Assembly: GCA_023663945.1 (NCBI GenBank)
Contig: JAMPGL010000003.1
Location: forward strand, 62,001 to 126,000
From: Lachnospiraceae bacterium
Lineage (GTDB): Bacteria; Bacillota; Clostridia; Lachnospirales; Lachnospiraceae
Direction: 5' to 3'
DNA length: 64,000 bases
This document shows, piece by piece, positions 23,094 to 31,035 of the stretch. Position 1 is the first letter of the stretch, and each line of letters opens with the position of its first letter. The notes under the pieces are model-generated. The model searched no databases. It saw only the letters and a list, made by a program, of their open reading frames with translations, and was not told the origin of the DNA. Both the position numbers and the translations under genes were made by a program.

Positions 23094-23119
23094 GCAGGAT
23101 TGGATTTCTCCAATCCTGC
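23094..23119 (-). terminator. Intra-operon hairpin after the binding-protein gene
   Basis: Perfect 11-bp arms (GCAGGATTGGA/TCCAATCCTGC) with a TTTC loop are followed by ATTTTTC on the minus strand. The position between binding protein and permease is typical of a leaky terminator or RNA-stabilising stem that gives more binding protein than permease. Confidence 0.75.
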
Positions 23120-23139
23120 GTAATGCCGCTTTATGTCAT

Positions 23140-24432
23140 TTATTTATTCCAGACATTATTTTTGTAAAAATCTTCCAGTGATGCAAGCCCCTCTTCCACG
23201 GGAGTTCCAAGATAAATGGAAACCATGGTGTCGTCAAATGCCGCGCCTGCCTCAGTGGTTGCTAAAGACTCATTATAGAAACCAAATGTTGACTTAGCGT
23301 TTCCGAATACGTCCATTACATAAGCAAGCTGTGCCGGTGCCTTGGAAGCATCGTATTCTACCTTTGTTACAGGAATCTTACCGCCGACTTCTGCCGTATA
23401 CTTCTGAGCAGTGTCGTCTGTAAAGTACTTCATGAATGCGATAACAGCTTCCGGATGCTCTGTCTTAGCGCTCATTGCAAGACTGTCGGACTTTGCAATA
23501 ACTCTTCCGTCTGTTCCGGGGAATGCGAACACGCCGCACTTCTCTTCAAATGCAGGGTTGGAACCGTTGATCTGTGCAATTGCCCAAGAACCCTGAATCA
23601 GCATTGCCGCTTCTTCGTTATAGAAGTTTGCTGTAGCTACATCGTTGGTATCTCCTGCCGCTGTAGGCTGGAAATACTGAGAAATCTCAACCAGCTTGTT
23701 GGTTGCATTAACTACGTTAGCGTCAAGCCAGGAAGCGGTGCCTGCATCGAGCGCTGCCGTGTCCACGCCTTCACTGTCGCAGAGATAACCAGCCAGCATG
23801 GATAAGCACCATGCAGTACCTGCAGAAATCGTGAGCGGTGTGTAGCCCGCGTCTTTCAGCTTCGCGCAAGCGTCCAACATACCCTGCCAGTCTGTCGGCA
23901 TTGTGGTGATGCCTGCTGACGCAAACATTTCGGTGTTATAGAATACGCATGCCGCCGCAATGTTTAAGGGCACTGCATAAATCTTGCCGTCATAAGTCTG
24001 CTGTGAAAAAGCGCCCTCTCCGCCGTTAAAGGTGTCAATCCAGCCGTCCGCCTTCACGTAGCTGGTCAGGTCAGCAGCCACGCCGGGGTCAACATATACA
24101 TCCAAGTTCGGTCCCGGGCTTACGATAAAGCAGTCCGGTGTCTCGTTAGCCGCTACCAGAGCGTTCAGCTTCGGATAATACTCTTCCAAGTTGGTGGTCA
24201 CTACATTAACGTGATACTTGCCTTCATAATCCTTGTTAAATCTTTCTACCGTCTCACGGTATCCGATGGAGATCAAATCTTCCGTGGCATTTAAATCATC
24301 CCAGAACATCCAAGTGATCTCTTCCACGCCTCCGCTTGAAGATGAACCGCCGGAAGATGAGCCGCCGCATCCGACTAACAGAGATGCGATCATCGTAATG
24401 CTAAGTAATACTGATAGTACTTTCTTTTTCAT
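23140..24432 (-). CDS. Carbohydrate ABC transporter substrate-binding lipoprotein
   Basis: The 430-residue product has a lipoprotein signal peptide, VLLSITMIASLLVGCGGSSSGG (lipidated Cys22). The mature part is an extracellular solute-binding protein family 1 domain: EITWMFWDDLNATEDL, ETVERFNKDYEGKYHV, CFIVSPGPNLDVYVD, GKIYAVPLNIAAACVFYNTEMFASAGI and AMLIQGSWAIAQI. It is anchored to the outer face of the membrane and delivers sugar to the two permeases downstream. The gene is divergent from an AraC-type activator. A TATAAT -10 box lies 67 bp upstream. Confidence 0.93.
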   Translation of the reverse strand: MKKKVLSVLLSITMIASLLVGCGGSSSGGSSSSGGVEEITWMFWDDLNATEDLISIGYRETVERFNKDYEGKYHVNVVTTNLEEYYPKLNALVAANETPDCFIVSPGPNLDVYVDPGVAADLTSYVKADGWIDTFNGGEGAFSQQTYDGKIYAVPLNIAAACVFYNTEMFASAGITTMPTDWQGMLDACAKLKDAGYTPLTISAGTAWCLSMLAGYLCDSEGVDTAALDAGTASWLDANVVNATNKLVEISQYFQPTAAGDTNDVATANFYNEEAAMLIQGSWAIAQINGSNPAFEEKCGVFAFPGTDGRVIAKSDSLAMSAKTEHPEAVIAFMKYFTDDTAQKYTAEVGGKIPVTKVEYDASKAPAQLAYVMDVFGNAKSTFGFYNESLATTEAGAAFDDTMVSIYLGTPVEEGLASLEDFYKNNVWNK

Positions 24433-24816
24433 TCTTGTACCTCCCTCAAGTAATTGATTGATTTCATAGCTCCGGAAGTATTCGGAACTACAGACTTGAT
24501 TATACCAATAAGTATAACAAATCGTTTTGCATTACTCTTTTTAATAATTGCTATAAATGTTTCAAAAATTGCTATCATTTCATTTTTTGCCATGAACATT
24601 TTGCCTTATTTTTCTATCATTTTCAAAAATTTTATGGTAATTCTGCCATGAACCTCCCTTTTTTCTTGTTCTCTCCTTGGAATTTCTGCATGTTTTTTGT
24701 TTAATTTCCGCTGTTTTTATGCTAATATAAAAATAGAAAAAAGCAATTTTTATAACCTTGGCGGCGCATGACAACTTATCCGCGCAATTTTTGACAGTCA
24801 CGGAAAGGATTCTTTT
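24433..24816 (-). promoter_or_regulatory. Divergent control region of the sugar importer and AraC gene
   Basis: This 384-bp AT-rich region has a minus-strand TATAAT at 24499-24504 (GGTATAATC) but no good -35 box, as expected for an activator-dependent promoter. CAAAACGATTTG (about 24516-24529 on the minus strand) is a short inverted repeat that vaguely resembles a cre site, with the spacing off by one. The AraC gene has AAAGGA upstream of its start. Nothing coding was seen. Confidence 0.45.
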
Positions 24817-25674
24817 ATGATTGAAATATTAAACGGCATCAAAGAGACGGTAGTCTACAAAGACATGGAAGGCTTTAAGGTTCATGACAACACGGACTAC
24901 GAGGTCTATCCGGATCACTGGCATACCCCCATTGAAATTATTATGCCCATTCAAAACTACTATCACATTTCCTGTAAAAAGGAACTTTTCACGGTACAGG
25001 AATGGGAACTTTTGTTCATCAACTCCGGCGTCATCCACGGTATGCCATCCACCATTCACGGGGAACGGCTGATTTTTCAGACGGATTTTTCCCTTCTGCA
25101 CAACGTAGCCGGCTTAGAAGCCACCCTGTCAACCATCCCGCAGGTTCTCCTGCTCACGCCCTCCACCGCCCCGGCAATCCACGGGAGGCTGAAAGAGCTG
25201 ATGCTGGAAATCTACAGGGAATATTACAGCGATTCTATTCTGGTCAGTGCCTCCATCTACTCCAAATTTATCGAAATGATGGTCTTGATCGAGCGGGAAT
25301 ATACCGGCAAGCGGAACGCTCTCGACACTGCTTCTTCCAGAAAAAAAGAACACACCGAAAAGTTTATGGCTGTCTGCAGCTATATCCACGAGCATTGCAC
25401 GGAGGATCTGTGCTTAGATGACGCGGCACGGATTGCCGGATTCAGCAAATATCACTTCACCAGACTTTTTAAAGATTTTACGGGAGTTACCTTTTATAAA
25501 TATCTGAATAAAAAAAGAATTGAATACGCCGAAAAGCTGTTGGCAGATCCGGATCTGTCCATTACCGAAGTGTCCTTGCAGTCAGGATTTTCAAGCCTTT
25601 CCGCGTTTATCCGGATGTTCCGGCTGTTCAAAAACTGCACCCCCACGGAGTTCCGCAGCCTCTATGAGGATTAA
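24817..25674 (+). CDS. AraC-family transcriptional regulator
   Basis: The 285-residue product has an N-terminal cupin-like sensing domain (EVYPDHWHTPIEIIMPIQNYYHISC, about 20-90) and two C-terminal helix-turn-helix units: LCLDDAARIAGFSKYHFTRLFKDFTG and SITEVSLQSGFSSLSAFIRMFRLFKNCTPTEFR. The H-W-H motif of the cupin suggests binding of a sugar. It is divergent from the binding-protein gene across a 384-bp region, the usual arrangement for an activator of a carbohydrate importer. AAAGGA lies ten bases before the ATG. It probably turns on the importer when its sugar is present. Confidence 0.92.
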   Translation: MIEILNGIKETVVYKDMEGFKVHDNTDYEVYPDHWHTPIEIIMPIQNYYHISCKKELFTVQEWELLFINSGVIHGMPSTIHGERLIFQTDFSLLHNVAGLEATLSTIPQVLLLTPSTAPAIHGRLKELMLEIYREYYSDSILVSASIYSKFIEMMVLIEREYTGKRNALDTASSRKKEHTEKFMAVCSYIHEHCTEDLCLDDAARIAGFSKYHFTRLFKDFTGVTFYKYLNKKRIEYAEKLLADPDLSITEVSLQSGFSSLSAFIRMFRLFKNCTPTEFRSLYED

Positions 25675-25702
25675 GGGCGGCAGTTTTCCGCAGATGTCCG
25701 GC

Positions 25703-25735
25703 TCCGAATGCGTTCGGACTCTGAATGCATTCAGA
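25703..25735. repeat. Two tandem palindromes between convergent genes
   Basis: TCCGAATGCGTTCGGA (25703-25718) and TCTGAATGCATTCAGA (25720-25735) are related palindromes at a 17-bp period, followed by a further CTCCG. They lie in the 76-bp gap between the AraC and MBOAT stops. There is no T-run. They may be a transcription barrier or a protein-binding site. Confidence 0.6.
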
Positions 25736-25750
25736 CTCCGTACGCTTTCC

Positions 25751-27349
25751 CTAAAAATTCACATACAGGAAGGAGCTGACGCCGCTTAAGGATAAAACGC
25801 TCCACACAAACAATACCGCCATAATCAGCCCGTGAATCAGCTTAGGCTTTGCGGATCTTACAAAGCTCACCGCCGTCCTTCCAAAAAATACCAAAATCAG
25901 CGCCCCAGCCAGAATCAGCGCCATGCAGATATAATGGGCGTACTGCCAGATATCCAGATGAAGCACCTTGATCACATACCAGAACTCGTCCAGATTGAAA
26001 CAGCCCGCCAGCTCCCAGTTCCATCTCCCGCCCTTTCCGGCTGTTATGGTCTTTAACAGCGTGACCGCCTCCTGCACGGAAGGCGCCCGAAAGAACACCC
26101 ACGCCACATTTACATACAAAAAGGTCGCCAGCACGCAGACGCCGTGTGCAATCCGCTTTCCCAGCGCAGGCACCTTTTCACAGCTTTTGACAATTCTTTT
26201 CCAAAATCCGCTTTCCATCACCCCGCGGGTAACCACGTACAACACGCCGTGCAGCATTCCCCAAATAAGGAACTGCACCCCTGTCCCATGCCAGATTCCG
26301 CTCAAAAAGAATACCAATAGCACGTTTAAATAGGTTCTGGCTCTTCCCCTGCGGTTCCCCCCAAGGGGGATATACACATATCGGGTAAAAAAGCCCGTCA
26401 AGGTCATGTGCCACCGCTTCCAAAATTCCAAGATATTCGCCGCCTGATACGGCGCGTTGAAATTCAGGGGCAGTTCTATCCCGAACAGACCGGAAATCCC
26501 CATCGCCATATCGCAGTATCCGCTGAAATCAAAATAAAGCTGTAAGGTGTAGGACAGCATGACAACCACGCCATCCCAGGAATTTAATCCCCCAAGAGCC
26601 CCATAGCCAAGATTTACTGCACTGCCGAAGGTATCCGCAATCAACACCTTTTTAAACAGCCCCAGCACGAACAGATAAAGGCACCGGAAAATCCGCTCCC
26701 AGTCCGCCTGACCCGAAGTGCCTGCCCATGCCGTACTGCCTGTTTCGTCTGTTTTGCCTGTTTTATCTGTTTTGTCCGCTTTGCCTGTTTTATCTGTTTT
26801 GTCCGCTTTGCCCGTTTTATCTGTTTTGCCTGCTATTCCCGATATTTCCTGTATCTTGGGCAAAAGCTCACCGGGAAGCGCAATCGGTCCCTGCATCATT
26901 TTGGGAAAATAAGTCACATACAGTCCGTAAGAAAGCGCATGGATGTCCCGAACATTCCCGCGGTAACACTCCGCCAAAAAGGCAATCTGAGTAAAGGTAT
27001 AAAAGCTGAGCGCCGGCGGAAGATATCTGCCCCCGGCAAGATACTTAAAACCGCACAAAACCCCCAGATGAAATACCAGTCCCGTCACCAGAATCCGCTT
27101 CGGTCTCGCATCCCTTTTCATCCATATGCAGAGCCCATAGTTCACTGCCATGCTGATAAGAAGCAGCGGCAGATGCTCGATTCCTCCAAATCCATAAAAT
27201 GCCAGAGAGGCTAGGAGCAAAAAGAAGCCGGGAAGATTCTTTATTCTGTTGTCACGCTCCCCTTTGACCGCAATGCGCCGGGAAATTCCATAGCCCAAAA
27301 GCACCAGCGGAAAAAAGACAAATAAAAACTCATACGAATGAAATAACAT
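25751..27349 (-). CDS. MBOAT-family O-acyltransferase, with repeat insertion
   Basis: The polytopic protein has 532 residues. It has the AlgI/DltB pattern: LGYGISRR and YGFGGIEHLPLLL near the N-terminus, FPKMMQGPIALPGELL, YFDFSGYCDMAMGISGLFGIELPLNFNAPYQAANILEFWKRWHMTLTGFFTRYVYIPLGGNRRG and LSGIWHGTGVQFLIWGMLHG, with the likely catalytic His in WHG. Residues 174-204 are an inserted run of Lys-Thr-Asp/Gly triplets between membrane segments. It starts inside the stop codon of the preceding gene (TAATG). It should transfer an acyl group (usually acetyl) across the membrane to a surface glycan; the partner may be the SGNH protein at 20210, which is unlinked. It is the last gene of a four-gene operon. 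Confidence 0.9.
   Translation of the reverse strand: MLFHSYEFLFVFFPLVLLGYGISRRIAVKGERDNRIKNLPGFFLLLASLAFYGFGGIEHLPLLLISMAVNYGLCIWMKRDARPKRILVTGLVFHLGVLCGFKYLAGGRYLPPALSFYTFTQIAFLAECYRGNVRDIHALSYGLYVTYFPKMMQGPIALPGELLPKIQEISGIAGKTDKTGKADKTDKTGKADKTDKTGKTDETGSTAWAGTSGQADWERIFRCLYLFVLGLFKKVLIADTFGSAVNLGYGALGGLNSWDGVVVMLSYTLQLYFDFSGYCDMAMGISGLFGIELPLNFNAPYQAANILEFWKRWHMTLTGFFTRYVYIPLGGNRRGRARTYLNVLLVFFLSGIWHGTGVQFLIWGMLHGVLYVVTRGVMESGFWKRIVKSCEKVPALGKRIAHGVCVLATFLYVNVAWVFFRAPSVQEAVTLLKTITAGKGGRWNWELAGCFNLDEFWYVIKVLHLDIWQYAHYICMALILAGALILVFFGRTAVSFVRSAKPKLIHGLIMAVLFVWSVLSLSGVSSFLYVNF
26738..26830 (-). repeat. 9-bp/27-bp in-frame repeats in the MBOAT gene
   Basis: Nine-base units such as GTTTTATCT, GTTTTGTCC and GCTTTGCCT repeat about ten times and form a 27-bp higher-order period. 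They encode TDKTGKADK-type peptide. Such arrays change length by slippage while keeping the frame. Confidence 0.85.
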
Positions 27350-28152
27350 TACTCCTCGTCCTCATAATACTTCTGCCAGCTGTCTACAATTTCTTTGCTG
27401 ACCGGGTCAAGATAAATCCGGTAACCATCCACCTCGCCCACAAGCTCCAATCCGCAGAGAAGCGGATCCTTATCACTCTGCCGTCCCGGTGCCATCACAA
27501 TATACTGGCAGTATTCCTCCCGAACCGCCTTAAGAAGCTTATCCATGTCCACCACTTCACTGCCCTCCATCGCCTCGTAGACCGCATTATAATAGTCCCA
27601 CTGGCCTACCAGCATTTCTCTCCCGTAGGGCATATTGATCCGGGCGCTGTACTGCCTGACAAAATGAATCAAATCCGGAGGCATCACTGCGGATACCCTT
27701 GCATCAGGGTTTTCCGGCTCAATCAAATCGCAGATCTCTATCACCGTGTCCGGTATATGATAGGGATTTTCCGCCTTGGAAATGTAATCACTCTGGTAGA
27801 CGAAGCTTCCGCACAGGGCAATCAAAACCGCCGTAAGCGCCGTGCCTATCCTCCTGTGATTTTCAAACAGACGGCAGAAGCCGTAAATCGTGATGATTCC
27901 CATGGGGATTGTCCACAAAATCCTATAATAAGTCTCCGGGTCAAGCCCTGCCGCCACAAAAAACTTACGGCTTAGCGGAAATAAAAACAGCAGTACGATT
28001 ATCAGCGGAGCATATACGAACAAAAGCCGGTTTCTCCGCTCCTTTTCCCGAAAAAGAAGATAAACCCACATAAGGAGCGTAAGCAAAAGCAGCAGTTTCA
28101 GCCCCGTATAGAGCTTAAATATAACGAAGCTTTCCATAAAAATTCCAAACAT
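27349..28152 (-). CDS. Membrane protein with C-terminal extracellular domain, unknown
   Basis: Four hydrophobic segments are seen in the first about 125 of 267 residues (FVIFKLYTGLKLLLLLTLLMWVYLLF, LLFVYAPLIIVLLFLFPLS, ILWTIPMGIITIYGFCRLF, ALTAVLIALCGSFVY), followed by a soluble domain (YHIPDTVIEICDLIEPENPDARVSAVMPPDLIHFVRQYSARINMPYG ...). The soluble part resembles the extracytoplasmic tail of GT-C membrane proteins, and the protein could be the detached C-terminal half of the DUF6077-like gene 12 bp upstream. It has its own AGGGAGG ribosome site. Its stop overlaps the MBOAT start by one base. No catalytic motif was recognised. Confidence 0.6.
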   Translation of the reverse strand: MFGIFMESFVIFKLYTGLKLLLLLTLLMWVYLLFREKERRNRLLFVYAPLIIVLLFLFPLSRKFFVAAGLDPETYYRILWTIPMGIITIYGFCRLFENHRRIGTALTAVLIALCGSFVYQSDYISKAENPYHIPDTVIEICDLIEPENPDARVSAVMPPDLIHFVRQYSARINMPYGREMLVGQWDYYNAVYEAMEGSEVVDMDKLLKAVREEYCQYIVMAPGRQSDKDPLLCGLELVGEVDGYRIYLDPVSKEIVDSWQKYYEDEE

Positions 28153-28164
28153 GCCCTCACCTCC

Positions 28165-29259
28165 CTACACGCCCAGCATGCCGTGCGTCAGCATCAGATA
28201 CAACAGCACATAAATCCCCCCGCTGACACATGCAAGCCCTGACCGTACCAAAATTCCAAAGCTTCTCTTGCCGGCTGCATACAAAAAGCCAAATCCAGCC
28301 GTCATCAGACAGCTTAACAGCACTGCAAGAGAACTGCTGGCTCCTCCCGCTAAATTAAGCGCCCCAAGCAGAAGCCACAGCCCAGCCTCCTTACTGTCCT
28401 CATACAGCAGCAGAAAAATCCAGATTACCGCCGGAATGACCACATTCCCTGCAAAGGACTTTCCCTGCCAGGTCCGGGTAAGGAAAAAGGTCTCCGTCGT
28501 GTATATGGAAATATTTCCAAATACCTGCCACAAGGCAATCAGCACCAGAAACATGGGGAGCAGTTCCCTTTTCTTCCGAAAAAGCGCCCGCCCAATCTGA
28601 TAATAAATCAAATACGTCAGAGGAATCAGCACAAGCGGAAGTATGCTGTGGCAGACCACCGTTGCATGAATCCCGCTGACACTGCCGATGCACGCCTCCC
28701 AGATGGGAAAAAGCGCCAGCGCATGACGCACGTCAAGCGGCGCGCTTCTCCCCGTATAAGGATTCACCCGGTAAAGCGTGTCCACCTGCTGGGCAATCAC
28801 CGCCTGTACACCGTAATACGCATCGTCTCCGTCAAAGGAGGCTCTGGTGAACGCCATATACATTTGAAAGAGTACCAGCAGCAAAAACAAAGCCAGCAAT
28901 ACCTTTTCTTCCATGCCAAGCGTCCAAAAACGCTTAAATCCCTCCCCCGGCGAATCTGGAAAATCCCATTCCATGCCTCTTTTCCTTCCGCGGAATGCTA
29001 AAAGCGCCCCTAATACCGCCAGAAGAACCGTCAGGGGCAGAAAGCATTTTAAAAAGGTGCTGTAGCCATTGTATACCGCATAAATCACTACCGGGATGCC
29101 CACAATCTCCACCAGTGCAAACTGCAGAATATATCCGGCGATAAGCACCACACCCGGCGTCCGCTGTTCCCTCTTTAAAAGCGGCATCACAAGAAGCCCC
29201 ATGCAAAAAGGGATCAGCAGAAGCCATAATAGTAAACTGAATGTTTTTAAAATGATCAT
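28165..29259 (-). CDS. DUF6077-like polytopic membrane protein (GT-C-like)
   Basis: The product has about 364 residues and at least nine hydrophobic segments. I use the ATG at 29259 (MIILKTFSLLLWLLL), with AAAGGAAA upstream; the longer frame begins at a TTG that overlaps the ribosome site. FTRASFDGDDAYYGVQAVIAQQVDTLYRVNPYTGRSAPLDVRHALALFPIWEA is a long extracytoplasmic loop with a GDD acidic cluster, at the position of the catalytic acidic motif in GT-C lipid-sugar transferases. Family assignment is by resemblance only. The gene overlaps the end of the preceding GT-C-like gene region by spacing of 14 bp and is in the same operon. Confidence 0.6.
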   Translation of the reverse strand: MIILKTFSLLLWLLLIPFCMGLLVMPLLKREQRTPGVVLIAGYILQFALVEIVGIPVVIYAVYNGYSTFLKCFLPLTVLLAVLGALLAFRGRKRGMEWDFPDSPGEGFKRFWTLGMEEKVLLALFLLLVLFQMYMAFTRASFDGDDAYYGVQAVIAQQVDTLYRVNPYTGRSAPLDVRHALALFPIWEACIGSVSGIHATVVCHSILPLVLIPLTYLIYYQIGRALFRKKRELLPMFLVLIALWQVFGNISIYTTETFFLTRTWQGKSFAGNVVIPAVIWIFLLLYEDSKEAGLWLLLGALNLAGGASSSLAVLLSCLMTAGFGFLYAAGKRSFGILVRSGLACVSGGIYVLLYLMLTHGMLGV

Positions 29260-29273
29260 TTCCGGGTTTCCTT

Positions 29274-30833
29274 TCAACTGTTTTTAAGACGGAACAAATA
29301 AAAAGTGAACTCCAAATCCCCCTGATGCCAAGGCGCCTGCGCCGCCAGTTCATACTTGTCCCATATCACATCCGGATATTCATTCCTTGCAATGATATAG
29401 TCCGTTCTGCCCTCCCTGATATACTGCTCCTGATCTTTCAGCACATCATCAAGGTGAATCGTCTGCGTCTGGAACCACCTGCAGGTGGGAACAATATCAC
29501 ACACCGTATAGAGCCCCGCATCCAGACAGCTAATATTTAATAATGTGGGATTTTCCGTCTCCTCTACAATTTCTTTAAATTGGTATAAAAACAAATCCTC
29601 CCTCTTCTCGCTCATAAAAGGGATATTCATGGACAAGCTCCAAACCATGCCAGCGCAGACTGCAAGCGAAAACAGCATTCCAAGAACGATTCCCGCTCCG
29701 CCGGACATAAGCCTGCCAAACACGCCTTGGCGCCTTTGCAGCCTGCCCGCTGTCCATTCTAAAATTTTCCCACAAAAGCCAACTCCAAGCGCTGTAAAAA
29801 TAGAAAGAGGAAGAGAATAATAGGGAAGCTCAGAACCTCCCACGTAGATCCCCAGAAACAGGAAAAAGCAAAGCGTCAGCAGATTAAATCTTTCCAAGAG
29901 CTTTCTCTTCCTGCCGCAAATAATCCATAAACAGCCTGCAATCACAAATACAAAATAAACAAAATTATCCCGAATCAGCCAGTATAACAGTTTTGCCAGC
30001 GTATACACGCGCTCATACAGCCCCGGTCCTTCCGTATTTAAATTGCTGTAAGCAAACACATTAACATAAACATACCCAAAATACCATTCATACAATCCAT
30101 TTTGAACGCCAAAATAAATCAGCCATGGAACAAACGGAACCGCCATTCCAAATAAGAAAATCAGACATGCCTTTACCGCTCCCCAGAAATCCTTTCTCAC
30201 AAGAAAAGCAAAAGCCGCGCACATCATCCACGCAAAAAATAGTCCAAGCACCGTAAATTTAATATTAGCGGCAATTCCTGCAAGAATACCGCCGATAAAA
30301 AGAGTTTTCCGGCTCATCTCCCTTTGCGGATAATCATTTTTAAAATAAGCTAACGAAAGATACAGCCCCCAGACCAAAAAGGGATAACAAATCTCCTCCG
30401 CGCTCCCTCCCCAATAAAAGCTCTTAGAACAAAACGCAGCCGCCAGCGTGACCGGCGTCAGCAAAAGTGCCGTTCCCCTCTTAACATAAAGCTGTAAAAT
30501 CCTAAAAATCCCCAAAAGATCGGCTGCCGCTAAAATAATTTCCAGAAAGAAAACTCCCAAAAAGGTGGTGTGAGACACCAGATAAGCCAGCCCGTACAAA
30601 AAATAGAGATACATACCCTTTTGATCGAACACATCCCGATAAGGCATTTTCCCGTTAAATAACGCTTTCCCCACAGAGAAATAACTGTTTGCATCGTCCC
30701 AGTTATTGCAAGGGTACAAAAACGAAGAACGGGACGCAAGCATCAAAATCACAAACGCCGAAAGAATCAAAAAGAAAACCTCTCCCGCCTTTTTATTTTT
30801 GAGTAAATTCGTATTTTCCTGAAAGTAATTCAT
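29274..30833 (-). CDS. GT-C superfamily membrane glycosyltransferase-like protein
   Basis: The protein has about 519 residues and 10-12 membrane segments, typical of the ArnT/PMT/GT39 type. The first extracytoplasmic loop, FLYPCNNWDDANSYFSVGKALFNGKMPYRDVFDQKGMYLYFLYG, has the WDD acidic pair and the YRDxFDxKG motif common in GT39-like proteins that use polyprenyl-phosphate sugars. The C-terminus is a soluble domain. I choose the ATG at 30833 (MNYFQENT) with GGAG upstream; an ATG at 30851 is possible. It is the first gene of the operon leading to MBOAT 25751. Likely it adds a sugar to a surface polymer on the outer face, using a lipid-linked donor that the SMR pair might flip. Confidence 0.7.
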   Translation of the reverse strand: MNYFQENTNLLKNKKAGEVFFLILSAFVILMLASRSSFLYPCNNWDDANSYFSVGKALFNGKMPYRDVFDQKGMYLYFLYGLAYLVSHTTFLGVFFLEIILAAADLLGIFRILQLYVKRGTALLLTPVTLAAAFCSKSFYWGGSAEEICYPFLVWGLYLSLAYFKNDYPQREMSRKTLFIGGILAGIAANIKFTVLGLFFAWMMCAAFAFLVRKDFWGAVKACLIFLFGMAVPFVPWLIYFGVQNGLYEWYFGYVYVNVFAYSNLNTEGPGLYERVYTLAKLLYWLIRDNFVYFVFVIAGCLWIICGRKRKLLERFNLLTLCFFLFLGIYVGGSELPYYSLPLSIFTALGVGFCGKILEWTAGRLQRRQGVFGRLMSGGAGIVLGMLFSLAVCAGMVWSLSMNIPFMSEKREDLFLYQFKEIVEETENPTLLNISCLDAGLYTVCDIVPTCRWFQTQTIHLDDVLKDQEQYIREGRTDYIIARNEYPDVIWDKYELAAQAPWHQGDLEFTFYLFRLKNS

Positions 30834-30960
30834 ACTGCACTGTTTCTCCATTATTCTGAAGCAGAGTTACCCCGCCATCTAATCTGCCCCCGTTTTGCAC
30901 TGATTCCATCAGAAGTGCCAGAAGCACCTCCTAATATGATACCATAAATCAGTTATTCAG

Positions 30961-30989
30961 TAGACACTTTTTTTAAACTGTGCTACAAT
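30961..30989 (+). promoter_or_regulatory. Promoter of the FAD oxidoreductase gene
   Basis: TAGACA (30961-30966) and TACAAT (30984-30989) are 17 bp apart, about 45 bp before the start codon. Confidence 0.75.
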
Positions 30990-31035
30990 TTTAAGAAATG
31001 TATTAAATTTCAAACAGGCAGAACGGAGGATTACT

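Noticed and set aside
24516-24529. cre site for CcpA before the sugar ABC operon
   Set aside because: The central CG has flanking AAAA/ATTT, but the outer TG/CA spacing is off by one; not convincing.
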